Shown: piece after piece, positions 28,074 through 37,805 of the stretch
How the letters are laid out: every line of letters begins with the position of its first letter
Numbering within the stretch: the stretch's first letter is position 1
Source: Nitrospira sp. CR1.2
GTDB lineage: Bacteria; Nitrospirota; Nitrospiria; Nitrospirales; Nitrospiraceae
Assembly (NCBI GenBank): GCA_014055495.1
Contig: WIAG01000011.1
Location: 25,127 to 89,126 of the forward strand
Direction of reading: 5' to 3'
DNA: 64,000 nt
Program-made: the position numbers and the translations under genes
Notes under the pieces: generated by a model
What the model was told of the DNA's origin: nothing
Databases searched by the model: none
What the model saw: only the letters and a program-made list of their open reading frames with translations

Positions 28074-28170
28074 TGCATGCCTCCGTAAGTGGTTGGCAAC
28101 CGATAGATGTGAGGAACGCTGATGGGATTGGGTTCCGAGTGCGGTGCTGATGGGCTGCGCCCGTATGGAC

Positions 28171-28755
28171 CTAGCTTGCTCTGGCTCGTTTGACCGGAAT
28201 CTCCAGATCGACGATTTTCTTCCGCAGGGTGTTGCGGTTCAGCCCGAGCAACTCTGCGGCTTGGATCTGGTTGCCCTTGGTTTCCCGTAGAGTCAGGAGT
28301 ATTAAGGGACGCTCAACTGCCGCGATCAACATTGGATGGAGATTTTTCCCCGCTCCATTCCGCATGCCTTTGACGAAATCGCCGACTTTGTGTTCCAGGT
28401 AGGTGTCCAAGCACAAGCCCTGCCCCTTTCCGTTGGACAAGGAGGCCTCTGCTTTCGGAGTCTTACCGGCTAAGAGTGACGATGCGGTCTGTTTCAGTAC
28501 GGTTCGAGATCCGACAATCAGTAGTGTGTGTGCCGGATCGATGCCTGCTATGAGCTTGGCAACATCCGGAGACGAGGTTGTTTTGGACTCGACGATCACC
28601 GCGTCGTATCCGCGTTTCGCGAAGTCTTTCGGCAGCGCCAACACGTCTCGGCCGATCGTGATCGATGGCTCTCCGAACAGGTCTCTGTAGTGCGCTTGGA
28701 CCTCGCTGTCCGAGCTGAAGAGCAGAATGGTGAATGTTGATGAACGCTGCGTCAT
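28171..28755 (-). CDS. Fis-type helix-turn-helix regulator with degenerate receiver-like N-terminus
   Basis: A 194-residue protein. The C-terminal 45 residues (RETKGNQIQAAELLGLNRNTLRKKI) form a Fis/NtrC-type HTH that would bind DNA as a dimer. The N-terminal 120 residues have a receiver-like alternation (ILLFSSDSEV, YDAVIVESKT, HTLLIVGS), but the phospho-Asp position holds Glu, and there is no AAA+ domain. It may therefore act without phosphorylation (inference). ATG 28755 is preferred over the upstream extension to 28812. Confidence 0.8.
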   Translation of the reverse strand: MTQRSSTFTILLFSSDSEVQAHYRDLFGEPSITIGRDVLALPKDFAKRGYDAVIVESKTTSSPDVAKLIAGIDPAHTLLIVGSRTVLKQTASSLLAGKTPKAEASLSNGKGQGLCLDTYLEHKVGDFVKGMRNGAGKNLHPMLIAAVERPLILLTLRETKGNQIQAAELLGLNRNTLRKKIVDLEIPVKRARAS

Positions 28756-29054
28756 GAACGGTACCGAGGAAGAAGAGGGCGGGATTATTGCGCAGGCCCC
28801 ACATGATGTCAATCAGGAAAAGTGTGTCGAAATCGTGCAGAGGGACAGGGGCGTGGGTGTTGGCCGGGGGAGTTGAATCGCCTGTGCGCTGATCGTTGGT
28901 GAGGCGAAACTTGCGCATCGCGGGAGATCCGTTCAGTAGGGACATCGAACGTGCTTGTCGTCACGTCGGGGTAAGGAGTCAATCGGGGCGTGACGGCTTC
29001 CTCGGAAAGGGCTGAGGGTAACCGCGGCTTTTAGTGAGTGGGGCGGTGGTGCGC
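28756..29054. other. Divergent intergenic region upstream of the Rrf2 gene
   Basis: About 300 bp separate the Fis-type gene (minus) from the Rrf2 promoter (plus). Frames here show no family character. No further regulatory site is evident to me. Confidence 0.5.
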
Positions 29055-29084
29055 TTGACAAGGAAGACGTGAAGAAGGTATAGG
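29055..29084 (+). promoter_or_regulatory. Sigma-70-like promoter of the sulfur-assimilation regulator
   Basis: TTGACA (29055-29060), 18-bp spacer, TATAGG (29079-29084), 31 bp upstream of the Rrf2 ATG. It is among the best -35/-10 matches in the window and probably drives the regulator and perhaps the downstream reductase locus. Confidence 0.65.
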
Positions 29085-29115
29085 ATTGCATGAATCCCCA
29101 TCGGAATAGTCGAAA

Positions 29116-29568
29116 ATGAAAGTGAGTCTTCGAGCTACCTACGGGATTATTGCTGCCGTCGATCTTGCGTTACACGATGCCGAGCAGCCGGTGTGTGCCA
29201 AGTCCATTGCCAAGCGTCAGGCCATTCCGGCGCGGTTCCTTGAACAAGTGCTTCATGCGATGAAGAAGGCCGGGGTGGTGACGAGTCAACGCGGGGCGCA
29301 GGGCGGGTATGTCTTGAATCGCAAACCATCCGAGCTGTCCGTCGCGGACATTCTCGATGCGTTGGAAGGCCCCCTGCTGTCAAGCAACGGAGAGGCCGGT
29401 CCCAAGGGCACATCGTCGCGAGCCGCGAAGCAAGAAGCGTTGTTGGCACACATTTGGGATCGAGTGAAACGGGCGGAACTGAGTGTCTTGTCGGAAGTCA
29501 CGGTCGAAGAGTTGGCCATGCGCCAACGAGCCCTCGACGCGCAGCATACGTTGATGTATCACATCTGA
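29116..29568 (+). CDS. Rrf2-family transcriptional regulator
   Basis: A 150-residue winged-helix regulator. The HTH region reads KVSLRATYGIIAAVDLAL and QAIPARFLEQVLHAMKKAGVVTSQRGAQGGY, the Rrf2 hallmark. Only one Cys (residue 27) is present, so the three-Cys FeS-binding set of IscR/NsrR is missing, as in CymR-type members that sense cysteine metabolism. It lies 51 bp upstream of the sulfite reductase gene, which makes control of sulfur assimilation likely (inference). Confidence 0.9.
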   Translation: MKVSLRATYGIIAAVDLALHDAEQPVCAKSIAKRQAIPARFLEQVLHAMKKAGVVTSQRGAQGGYVLNRKPSELSVADILDALEGPLLSSNGEAGPKGTSSRAAKQEALLAHIWDRVKRAELSVLSEVTVEELAMRQRALDAQHTLMYHI

Positions 29569-29619
29569 ACCATACCGAGTCATGCGTAGAGGCATGACCA
29601 CCCAACAAACGAGGTCGTT

Positions 29620-32124
29620 ATGACGAGTTCTCATACAGTGGCGCTCCGTCCCGCCGTCAAAACAGAGCCCATTCCTCCGCACATCGTGGAGGAAATCGAG
29701 ACATTCGAAGCGGAAGCCCAACGCGTCCTTGCGGGGGACCTTTCGACCGATATTTTCAAGCCCTTCCGGCTGCAGTATGGCGTGTATGGTCAACGCCAGC
29801 CGGGCGTACAGATGTTCCGCATCAAGATTCCGTTCGGCGGCCTGACGGCCAATCAGGTGCGGCGGGTCGCCGAATTGGCCGACCAGTTTGCTACCGGTGT
29901 CGGCCATGTGACCACGCGGCAAGATATCCAGTTGCATTTCGTGGAGCTCACGCATGTGCCGGAGATGATGCGGTCGTTGGCGGCTGTGGGGCTGACGACA
30001 CGCGAGGCCTGCGCCAACACCGTCCGGAATGTCACCGCCTGTCACCTGGCCGGCGTCTGCCAGGGGGAGGTGTTCGATGTGACGCCGTATGCGAAGACGG
30101 TGGCCTATCATCTGCTGCGGAATCCGCTGAACCAGAGTATGCCGCGGAAATTCAAGATCGCCCTTTCCGGTTGCCGGCAGGACTGCGCGCTGACCCCCAT
30201 TCACGACATCGGCCTCCTTGCGGCCAAGCGGGCGGACGGGACCATCGGGTTCCGAATGGTTGCGGGCGGCGGACTGGGCTCGACCCCGCGAATGGCGCAG
30301 GTGCTCCGAGAGTTTACGCCGATGGAGGAATTGCTGCCGAGTATCGAGGCGGTCATCAAGGTGTTCGACACCCTGGGCAACCGGAAAAATCGCAACAAGG
30401 CTCGCATGAAGTTCGTCATTGAAAAGCTCGGCTTCGACGAGTTTAGGCGACGGTGGGAAGCGGCCTACGCGGCCATGGGGTACGCAGTGCCGACCCATGA
30501 GCCGATCAAGTTATTAGAGTACGCCGACACGCCGCCATTGCTGATGCCGACCAAGGCACCGGTTGCGTCCGTCGGGAACGGCAACGGAAATGTGAGTGGC
30601 AACGGCCATGCGCCAGTGGGAGCTGCGCACAACGGGCAGGAGACCGCCTTCCAAGCCTGGAGGCGGACCAATGTGGTGCCGCAACGTCAGGCAGGATTCG
30701 TAACTGCGGCCATCAAGCTTCCTATGGGTGACCTCACAGCCGACCAGATGTGGGTGGTGGCTGATTTGGCCGAGCGCTATTCCAATGGCAACATCCGCAC
30801 CACCATCAATCAAAACATGGTGATCCGCTGGATACCCGAATCTCGCTTGGAAGCATTCCATGGCGAGCTCGTGGCCCACAGTCTCGGCGATCCCGGTGCC
30901 GAGTTGGTGGAGGACATCATTGCCTGCCCCGGGACGGACACCTGCGGATTAGGGATCACCTCGTCCAAGGGAATGGCCCGTGCGTTGGCCGAAGTGTTTC
31001 CGGCCGGCCAGGTGCCTGAGGACCTGCGAGATGTGAGCGTCAAGATCAGCGGCTGTCACAATTCGTGTGCTCAGCACCACATCGCCACCATTGGGCTGCA
31101 CGGCGTCGGCAAACGTCTTGGTGAGCATACGGCGCCGCATTACGAGCTGCACCTTGGCGGACATGTGGATGGCACGCCAAAAATCGGGCAGTTGGCCGTG
31201 AAGTTGCCGGCGAAAAGCGTTCCGGCCGCCGTGCGTCATCTGGTGGACGTCTATCGCCGTGATCGGACGACCGGCGAGAGCCTGCAGTCGTTTATCGGCA
31301 GGGTGGGGAAACATGTCCTCAAGGACGAATTGATTCCCTATACGTTTGTACCGCCCTATGAACAGGATCCGACCTACTACTACGATTGGGAAGGTGAAGC
31401 AGAATTTGTGCTGGAAGATCTGGGGCCCGGCGAGTGTGCGGGTGGCGCCTTAGAGATGATCGATGACCGTATGTTGGAGGCGGACCAGGAACTCTATCAG
31501 GCCAAATTGTTGGTCGAAAAACATCAGTATGCCTTGTCGGTCAATAAGTCGTATCGAGCCGTGCTGGCGGCGGCCAAAGGGTTGTTGGTGACCGAGGGGT
31601 TGGATCCGGCTACTGATGCGGATACGTTCCAGGAGTTCGATCAGCGTCTGGCGAGCAAGGGCATCGTGCCGGTCAGTTACGCCAATCTCGGTGCTCAGGT
31701 CGGCGATCTTGGATCGAAGGATGCAACTGCCGAGGCTGCCACGGAGAAAATGGCGTTTGCCAAGCGGTTTCTCGCGGTTTGCCGGGCGGCCACGGAACAG
31801 ATGGGAAAGGATCTCAAATTGGCCCAAGTGAAAGAAGAAGTGTTGCCGACCCCGGCTCCGAGTGTGGCGCCGGCGGCGCCGGTTTCGACGGCGCCGGTGT
31901 ACGACTTGCGCGGCGTCGCCTGCCCGATGAACTATGTGAAGACCAAACTCAAGCTCGAAATGATGGACGACGGCGAGCGACTCGAAGTGTGGCTCGATGC
32001 CGGAGAACCGATCCGGAATGTGCCGATGAGTTTGCGGAACGACGGGCACAAAATTCTCGAAGAGGGACCGTTGGAGCCTGAAGCGGCACATTTCAAAATT
32101 CTTGTGGAAAAGGTCGAGGGGTAA
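29620..32124 (+). CDS. Sulfite/nitrite reductase fused to a helical domain and TusA
   Basis: An 834-residue siroheme-[4Fe-4S] reductase that would reduce sulfite to sulfide (six electrons); nitrite is the alternative. Two NiR/SiR half-domains are joined by a Gly/Asn linker (residues 317-339). Siroheme motifs are VTTRQDIQLH and IRTTINQNM. Cluster cysteines CX5C/CX3C occur in both halves: C141, C147, C185, C189 and C436, C442, C479, C483. Residues 615-735 are a helical, HEPN-like region. The C-terminus (758-834) is a TusA sulfur-carrier domain with C768 in RGVACPMNY. The APS reductase gene follows after 8 bp, favouring sulfite. Confidence 0.9.
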   Translation: MTSSHTVALRPAVKTEPIPPHIVEEIETFEAEAQRVLAGDLSTDIFKPFRLQYGVYGQRQPGVQMFRIKIPFGGLTANQVRRVAELADQFATGVGHVTTRQDIQLHFVELTHVPEMMRSLAAVGLTTREACANTVRNVTACHLAGVCQGEVFDVTPYAKTVAYHLLRNPLNQSMPRKFKIALSGCRQDCALTPIHDIGLLAAKRADGTIGFRMVAGGGLGSTPRMAQVLREFTPMEELLPSIEAVIKVFDTLGNRKNRNKARMKFVIEKLGFDEFRRRWEAAYAAMGYAVPTHEPIKLLEYADTPPLLMPTKAPVASVGNGNGNVSGNGHAPVGAAHNGQETAFQAWRRTNVVPQRQAGFVTAAIKLPMGDLTADQMWVVADLAERYSNGNIRTTINQNMVIRWIPESRLEAFHGELVAHSLGDPGAELVEDIIACPGTDTCGLGITSSKGMARALAEVFPAGQVPEDLRDVSVKISGCHNSCAQHHIATIGLHGVGKRLGEHTAPHYELHLGGHVDGTPKIGQLAVKLPAKSVPAAVRHLVDVYRRDRTTGESLQSFIGRVGKHVLKDELIPYTFVPPYEQDPTYYYDWEGEAEFVLEDLGPGECAGGALEMIDDRMLEADQELYQAKLLVEKHQYALSVNKSYRAVLAAAKGLLVTEGLDPATDADTFQEFDQRLASKGIVPVSYANLGAQVGDLGSKDATAEAATEKMAFAKRFLAVCRAATEQMGKDLKLAQVKEEVLPTPAPSVAPAAPVSTAPVYDLRGVACPMNYVKTKLKLEMMDDGERLEVWLDAGEPIRNVPMSLRNDGHKILEEGPLEPEAAHFKILVEKVEG

Positions 32125-32132
32125 GACACACC

Positions 32133-32864
32133 GTGGCGGAATTGAAAAACACTCATCCCGCAGTCGATCGTCCGGCGGATGACGAGCTGAAATCGCTGAG
32201 CGATTCGTTCGAGGCCAAACAACCGTGGGAGGTGCTGGAGTATGCGTTGAAGGCGTACCGGCACCGGATTGTGTTGGCCTGTAGTTTCGGGGCTGAGGAT
32301 GTAGCGCTCGTGGATATGGTGCATCGCATCGATCCCGAGGCGCCGCTGTTTTACCTCGATACCGACTTTCTGTTTCCTGAAACGCTCGAGGTGCGCGATC
32401 GCATCATCGGGAGGTACGGATTGAAGCCCGCCCAGGTCATTCAGATGAAACCGCTGTTGACGCCGGAGCAGCAGGTTGCGCAGCACGGCGACGCGCTCTG
32501 GGCAAGCAAGCCCGATCGATGCTGCGAAATTCGGAAGATTGAACCGCTGACTCGCGTCTTGTCACAATACGGCGCCTGGATCACCGGCATCAGAAGAGAT
32601 CAAGCCCCGACGCGAGCCAATGCCGGGTTGATCGAGTGGGATAAGAAGTTCCAGTTAATCAAATTCAACCCGTTGGCCCGTTGGACGAGTGAGCAGGTCT
32701 GGATGTATCTCCAGCTCCACGAAGTCCCGTACAACAGGCTCCACGACCGTAACTACCCCAGCATCGGCTGCACTCATTGCACTGCGCCTGTCCTTCCGGG
32801 CGACGATCCGCGTTCTGGTCGATGGAAGAATTTCGGCAAGACCGAATGCGGGCTGCACAAATAA
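32133..32864 (+). CDS. cysH: Adenylylsulfate (APS) reductase, thioredoxin-dependent
   Basis: Reduces APS to sulfite and AMP. The 243-residue protein starts at GTG 32133. It shows the PP-loop-like SFGAEDVAL, then the [4Fe-4S] ligands CC at 130-131 and CTHC at 213-216, and the catalytic Cys 239 in KTECGLHK. The cluster cysteines distinguish APS reductases from PAPS reductases such as E. coli CysH. It fits the pathway: CysDN makes APS, this enzyme makes sulfite, the upstream reductase makes sulfide. Confidence 0.95.
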   Translation: MAELKNTHPAVDRPADDELKSLSDSFEAKQPWEVLEYALKAYRHRIVLACSFGAEDVALVDMVHRIDPEAPLFYLDTDFLFPETLEVRDRIIGRYGLKPAQVIQMKPLLTPEQQVAQHGDALWASKPDRCCEIRKIEPLTRVLSQYGAWITGIRRDQAPTRANAGLIEWDKKFQLIKFNPLARWTSEQVWMYLQLHEVPYNRLHDRNYPSIGCTHCTAPVLPGDDPRSGRWKNFGKTECGLHK

Positions 32865-32905
32865 CATCATCGTCACCCTGACATCGAGAAGGTTACCAAC
32901 GATCC

Positions 32906-33964
32906 ATGCAACATCTGCTCGCCAAAGTCGCCAAGGGTCAAAAAACGTCCAAAGATCTCACTTGGGAAGAAGCCAAGCAGGCCATGCGGTTAATGATTGA
33001 AGGGACGGCCACACCGGCGCAGGTCGGTGCGTTTCTCACCGCCATGCGCTTCAAGTCGGAATCTGTCACCGAGCTGGCGGCGTTTACCGCCACCGCGCGG
33101 CAATATGTGCCGCCCGTGCCGGTACGTGCCGGACTTGGGGTCGTCGATGTGCCGGTCTACGCGGGCAAACGCGAGACGTTTCATGCCATCGTGCCTGCCG
33201 CGATTGTCGCGGCCGCAGCGGGAGCGGTGTTGTTGCTCCATGGCGTGGATGGTCCTCCTGATCGGCAGGGTGTCTCGTCGGTGCTGAAGCTGCTGGGCAT
33301 TCCAGTCGATCTCACTGCCAAGCTCGTTGGCCCGGAACTGGAACGCACCGGTGTCGCCTACCTGGATCTGGCGCTCTATCACCCGCCGGTCAGCCGGTTT
33401 CTCGAACTGCGTCAGGAATTGGGTGTGCGCAATTTCTTTCATCCCGTGGCAAGGATGCTCAATCCCGCTCGCGCCGGGTCCCAGGTGATCGGGCTGTCCC
33501 ATCCCCCCTATTTTGAAAAAACGGTCGAGGCGTTGCGCATGCTGAGTTGCCCGCGGGCGCTGGTGATCCGTGGGGTCGAGGGCGATCCGGAACTGTCGAT
33601 CGGGAATACGACCCGTCTATTGGAACTCAAGGGCGAGCGCATCACACCGTTCACATTCCAGCCCAAGGATGCGGGGCTGACGATGGCCACGTTTAGGGAG
33701 ATGGCGGGATTTCCCGCCGAGCAGCGTGAACGCGAGGCGGACTTGATCAAGCGAATCATCGCCAACGAAATACAGGGCGGGCAACGAGACTGGGTGTTAC
33801 TCAACGCTGCCATGCTGTTGTATGCGGCAGGCAAGGGCACATCGATTGCGGGAAATCTGGCCGCCGCCCGGCACGCGCTCGAGTCCGGGCAGGCCAAGGC
33901 GAAGCTGGCCGAGCTGAGTGCGGGCGCCGGAACCGTGCCGAAGGTCCGCCTGTCGGCCCAATAG
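32906..33964 (+). CDS. TrpD2/YbiB-like protein of the anthranilate phosphoribosyltransferase fold
   Basis: A 352-residue protein with the N-terminal helical region ([31 protein letters not shown]) and nucleoside-phosphorylase-type core of TrpD. The PRPP-binding GTGGDG motif is missing: that position reads [13 protein letters not shown], and the usual KHGNR reads LLHGVDG. This matches the TrpD2/YbiB subgroup, whose E. coli member binds nucleic acid (family knowledge). It sits between cysH and cysD with short spacing, so a role in sulfur assimilation is suggested by context only. Confidence 0.82.
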   Translation: MQHLLAKVAKGQKTSKDLTWEEAKQAMRLMIEGTATPAQVGAFLTAMRFKSESVTELAAFTATARQYVPPVPVRAGLGVVDVPVYAGKRETFHAIVPAAIVAAAAGAVLLLHGVDGPPDRQGVSSVLKLLGIPVDLTAKLVGPELERTGVAYLDLALYHPPVSRFLELRQELGVRNFFHPVARMLNPARAGSQVIGLSHPPYFEKTVEALRMLSCPRALVIRGVEGDPELSIGNTTRLLELKGERITPFTFQPKDAGLTMATFREMAGFPAEQREREADLIKRIIANEIQGGQRDWVLLNAAMLLYAAGKGTSIAGNLAAARHALESGQAKAKLAELSAGAGTVPKVRLSAQ

Positions 33965-33977
33965 GAAGAGTGGAAGC

Positions 33978-34775
33978 ATGAAACACCTACGTCAATTGGA
34001 AGACCAAAGCGTCTATATCCTTCGCGAAGCCTATAAACATTTCAATCACCTCGCCATGCTCTGGTCGATGGGGAAGGATTCAACGGTGTTGCTGTGGCTG
34101 GCCCGCAAGGCCTTCTTCGGGCACGTGCCGTTTCCCCTCTTACACGTGGACACCAGCTACAAAATTCCTGCCATGATCGAATATCGCGACCGGATTGCCC
34201 GTGAATGGCGGCTGAATCTCGTGGTCGGCCAAAACAAAGAGGCGTTGGCCGCCGGGATGAACCATACGCTGGGTCGTGACGTCTGCTGCACGGCGTTAAA
34301 AACCACGGCGATGAAGAATCTGGTCGAGGAAAAGGGGTACACCGGCATCATCCTGGGTGTGCGTGCGGATGAGGACAGTACCAGGGCCAAGGAGCGGTAC
34401 TTTTCGCCCCGCGACAAGCACGGTGATTGGGACTTTCGCGATCAGCCGCCGGAATTGTGGGATCAGTTCAAGACGACGTTTCCGCCGGGTACACATATTC
34501 GTATTCACCCGCTTCTCGATTGGACCGAAATCAATATCTGGGAATATATCAAGCACGAGAATATTCCCTTCATGGATCTCTATTTGGACCGGGGAGATGG
34601 CACACGCTATCGCAGTCTGGGCTGTGCTCCCTGTACCAGCCCGATTCAGTCGACGGCGAAGACGGTGGACGAGATTATTGTCGAGCTTCGCAAGAGCAAT
34701 GTGGCGGAGCGGGCCGGTCGGGCACAGGATGCAGGGCGAGGCATGGAGATGCTTCGTAAGAAGGGCTATATGTGA
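33978..34775 (+). CDS. cysD: Sulfate adenylyltransferase subunit 2
   Basis: PP-loop subunit that adenylates sulfate with ATP to form APS, driven by the CysN GTPase. ATG 33978 follows GGAAGAGTGG and gives 265 residues, slightly shorter than E. coli CysD. Hallmarks are [19 protein letters not shown] (PP-loop SMGKDST), [28 protein letters not shown] and the C-terminal [13 protein letters not shown]. It is followed by cysNC after 46 bp. Confidence 0.96.
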   Translation: MKHLRQLEDQSVYILREAYKHFNHLAMLWSMGKDSTVLLWLARKAFFGHVPFPLLHVDTSYKIPAMIEYRDRIAREWRLNLVVGQNKEALAAGMNHTLGRDVCCTALKTTAMKNLVEEKGYTGIILGVRADEDSTRAKERYFSPRDKHGDWDFRDQPPELWDQFKTTFPPGTHIRIHPLLDWTEINIWEYIKHENIPFMDLYLDRGDGTRYRSLGCAPCTSPIQSTAKTVDEIIVELRKSNVAERAGRAQDAGRGMEMLRKKGYM

Positions 34776-34821
34776 GGCCGGCACGGCGCGGCCACTTCGC
34801 AGGCGCGTCTGAGCGAGGACC

Positions 34822-36705
34822 ATGGAACAACCGAAGTTTTCTCGAACGAGTAACCCTATGACACAGCATAATCAGGGTAAGCCGCAGGAGAGTCTGAACA
34901 TCGTCATCGTGGGGCATGTCGACCACGGGAAGTCCACTTTGGTGGGCCGTCTGTATGCCGATACCGGCTCGTTGCCGGAAGGCAAGCTGGAGAAGGTCCA
35001 GGCGATCTGTCGACAGCAGGGCAAGGAATTCGAATATGCCTTCCTGTTCGATGCGTTTTTGGAAGAGCAGGAACAGGGCATTACGATCGACACCGCGCGC
35101 ACCTTTTTCATTTGGAACGAACGGCAGTACATCATCATCGACGCTCCGGGGCATAAAGAGTTCCTGAAAAACATGATCTCCGGCGCCGCTCGTGCCGAGG
35201 CGGCACTGTTGTTGATCGATGCCGTGGAAGGCGTGCGTGAACAGTCGAAGAAGCACGGATATCTGCTGTCTCTCCTGGGGGTCACGCAGTTTGCGGTTGT
35301 CGTCAATAAAATGGACCTGGTCGGGTATCGACAGGACGTGTTTGACGCAATAGAAAAGGAATATCGGGAGTTTCTCGGGCAGTTTCGGGCCGTGCCGCAA
35401 CAGATGATCCCGGTCAGCGCCAAGATGGGCGACAACATTGCGGCGCGCAGCCGCCACATGAATTGGTACCAAGGTCCCACGGTGCTGGATACCCTCGCGC
35501 TCTTCAAGAAGGAGCAGGTGCGTTCCGAGCAGCCCCTCCGATTCCCGCTGCAGGATGTGTACAAATTCGATGCGCGCCGTATTCTAGCCGGGCGCATTAC
35601 CGCGGGTCGCCTGAAGGTCGGTGATCATCTGGTCTTTTCCCCATCCAACAAAACAGCGATCGTGCAGTCGATCGAGGGATTCAATGTCGATCCACCGACA
35701 AGTGAGGCACAAGCCGGACAATCGGTCGGCATCACACTTGACGAACAAATTTTTGTGGAACGCGGCGAGATTGCTTCCCATCGGGATTCGGTCCCCCTGG
35801 TTTCGACGGCCGTCCGGGTGAACTTGTTTTGGATGGGGCGGCGGCCGCTGGAAAAGGGGCGGAAATACACACTGCGGCTCGCCACGCGTGAGGTCGCCTG
35901 TGAGGTCTCGACGATTCACCGTATTATCGACACCGCTGACCTGGCGCAACTTCAGGAAAGCCAATCGGTCGCCAAGAATCAGGTGGCCGAATTGACGTTG
36001 CGGGTCAAGTCGCCGATTGCGTTTGACCTCTCGTCTTCCTTCGAGGCGACCGGTCGCTTTGTGTTGGTGGATGAGTACGACATTTCCGGCGGTGGGATCA
36101 TCACCGAACTGGTGCACGACGAACAGGAGGGGCTCCGCGAAGAGGCCCGGCAGCGGGAGTATGCCTGGCTCACGGGGGACGTCCGTTCCGAAGATCGCGC
36201 CCTGCAGTATGGGCATCGAGCCGCCATCGTGCTCTTTACCGGCTCAGCGCAAACCGGCAAGACCTTCCTCGCGCGACGGGTCGAGGCGTTGCTGGTTGCC
36301 GACAGCCGGCATGCCTATCTGTTGGAGGGGGAGAATCTCCTGCAGGGATTGGATGCGGATTTGTCGGCCGCCGATCCCTCGTTCGCTTCGGAGCGGGTGC
36401 GTCGGTACGGCGAAGTCGCCAGGTTGCTGATCGATACGGGCCTCATCGTGGTGTCTACAAGTAAAACCTTCGGCATCAACTATCAACGAATGGCGGAGAT
36501 GATACGGACCCTCGTCCAACCGGCTCCGGTGATCGCGGTGCATATGAGTCGAGCCGGGGAGGAGCCGCCGCCGAACACGGATCTGCATTTTGCGGGGCCG
36601 CAGGACTTCGATGCGGCTGCCCGACAAATTATTGAAGAGCTAAAACGGCGGGGTGTGTTGATCCAACCCTCCGGCACCAGGGCCACGATCCAGTATTCCA
36701 TTTGA
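34822..36705 (+). CDS. cysN: Sulfate adenylyltransferase subunit 1 (GTPase) fused to a degenerate APS kinase domain
   Basis: CysN couples GTP hydrolysis to APS synthesis. Residues 25-450 form an EF-Tu-like GTPase: P-loop GHVDHGKS (31-38), switch region [16 protein letters not shown], and VNKMDL. The C-terminal part (about 465-627) is CysC-like with P-loop GSAQTGKT (474-481), but the APS-binding DGDN signature is EGEN (502-505) and later signatures are eroded. Kinase activity is doubtful, and PAPS is not needed with an APS reductase. ATG 34858 is an alternative start. Confidence 0.93.
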   Translation: MEQPKFSRTSNPMTQHNQGKPQESLNIVIVGHVDHGKSTLVGRLYADTGSLPEGKLEKVQAICRQQGKEFEYAFLFDAFLEEQEQGITIDTARTFFIWNERQYIIIDAPGHKEFLKNMISGAARAEAALLLIDAVEGVREQSKKHGYLLSLLGVTQFAVVVNKMDLVGYRQDVFDAIEKEYREFLGQFRAVPQQMIPVSAKMGDNIAARSRHMNWYQGPTVLDTLALFKKEQVRSEQPLRFPLQDVYKFDARRILAGRITAGRLKVGDHLVFSPSNKTAIVQSIEGFNVDPPTSEAQAGQSVGITLDEQIFVERGEIASHRDSVPLVSTAVRVNLFWMGRRPLEKGRKYTLRLATREVACEVSTIHRIIDTADLAQLQESQSVAKNQVAELTLRVKSPIAFDLSSSFEATGRFVLVDEYDISGGGIITELVHDEQEGLREEARQREYAWLTGDVRSEDRALQYGHRAAIVLFTGSAQTGKTFLARRVEALLVADSRHAYLLEGENLLQGLDADLSAADPSFASERVRRYGEVARLLIDTGLIVVSTSKTFGINYQRMAEMIRTLVQPAPVIAVHMSRAGEEPPPNTDLHFAGPQDFDAAARQIIEELKRRGVLIQPSGTRATIQYSI

Positions 36706-36852
36706 GGGAGCTGACGACAACCCTTGCGGATGCGTCGGGCGACCGTCACGGGATCATCGCACGCTCGGCGGGTATGTGGTCGTTCGAAGGCTGTTTGACT
36801 CTCTTCAAATTCCTGTGGTAGCGTCCTTGATCAACAATTTCGAGGGCTTTTC

Positions 36853-37779
36853 ATGACCATGGCTGCCGATAAGGATCTCAAGGCGATCCTGACAAAACTG
36901 CAGTATTCCGACGACGCAAAGGTCGTGCAACAGATTACCGCGCAGATGAAGCAGGTGCAGGCTCGGATGGCCGGCATCAAGCGGAAACTCGTGGTGATGA
37001 GCGGAAAGGGTGGAGTCGGGAAGAGCATGACGACCGTGAATCTCGCCTTGGCATTCGCCCGCCAGGGAGCTAAGGTCGGATTGCTCGATGTGGATTTGAA
37101 TGGTCCCTGTGTTCCGCGGATGATGGGCCTGCATGGCCAGTCGTTGACCATGACTGCCGATGGAGCTCTGCCCCCGGTCGGGCCGCTCGGGATCAAGGTC
37201 GCCTCGATGGATTTTTTCCTCGGCGATGCGTCGCCCGTCCGGTGGAAAGGCCCGATGGATCTGAGCCCCGTGTGGCTGGGATTGATGGAAATGAATGTAA
37301 TCCGGGAGTTCCTCGCTGATGTGGCATGGGGGGAGTTGGATTATCTTCTGGCCGACTTGCCTCCGGGCGCGGCCGCGGATAAACCGCCGGTCATTGCCGG
37401 GTTTATTCCGGATCTAGCCGGGGCGATTGTCGTGACGACACCGTCGGAGGTGGCGTCAGATGTGGTGCAGAAATCGGTGACCTACGCCAGAGACATGGGC
37501 ATCCGGGTGTTAGGCATTGTGGAAAATATGAGTGAGTATCGGTGCCCGTCCTGTGGCGCTGAAAATGAACTATTCGAGGGGAATACCGAGGCGATGTGCG
37601 AGGTGCTGGACGTGCCGTTGCTGGGCCGCATCCCCTTCGATCGCACGCTTGCCAAGACGTTCGATAAGGGGCAACCGCTTCTCGATGCTGACTATCCGAC
37701 CATTCGGAAATATCAGGACATTGTCGGGCGGGTTCAAGCGTTATTGGATTATAAAAAAGTCCTGGCGGAGAAGCTGTAA
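36853..37779 (+). CDS. mrp: Mrp/ApbC-family P-loop ATPase, Fe-S carrier
   Basis: Mrp/NBP35 proteins carry Fe-S clusters to targets in the cytosol. The 308-residue protein has the deviant Walker A KGGVGKSMTT, GLLDVDLNGPCVPRM, Walker B-like LLADLPPGAAAD and the C-terminal cluster motif CPSC (in YRCPSCGAE). An N-terminal helical stretch of about 45 residues replaces the usual DUF59 domain. ATG 36853 is used. The next gene, 26 bp on, encodes a zinc-ribbon PCP_red protein, suggesting partnership. Confidence 0.92.
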   Translation: MTMAADKDLKAILTKLQYSDDAKVVQQITAQMKQVQARMAGIKRKLVVMSGKGGVGKSMTTVNLALAFARQGAKVGLLDVDLNGPCVPRMMGLHGQSLTMTADGALPPVGPLGIKVASMDFFLGDASPVRWKGPMDLSPVWLGLMEMNVIREFLADVAWGELDYLLADLPPGAAADKPPVIAGFIPDLAGAIVVTTPSEVASDVVQKSVTYARDMGIRVLGIVENMSEYRCPSCGAENELFEGNTEAMCEVLDVPLLGRIPFDRTLAKTFDKGQPLLDADYPTIRKYQDIVGRVQALLDYKKVLAEKL

Positions 37780-37805
37780 GCACACCGACCTGGAAGGGGG
37801 ATCCT

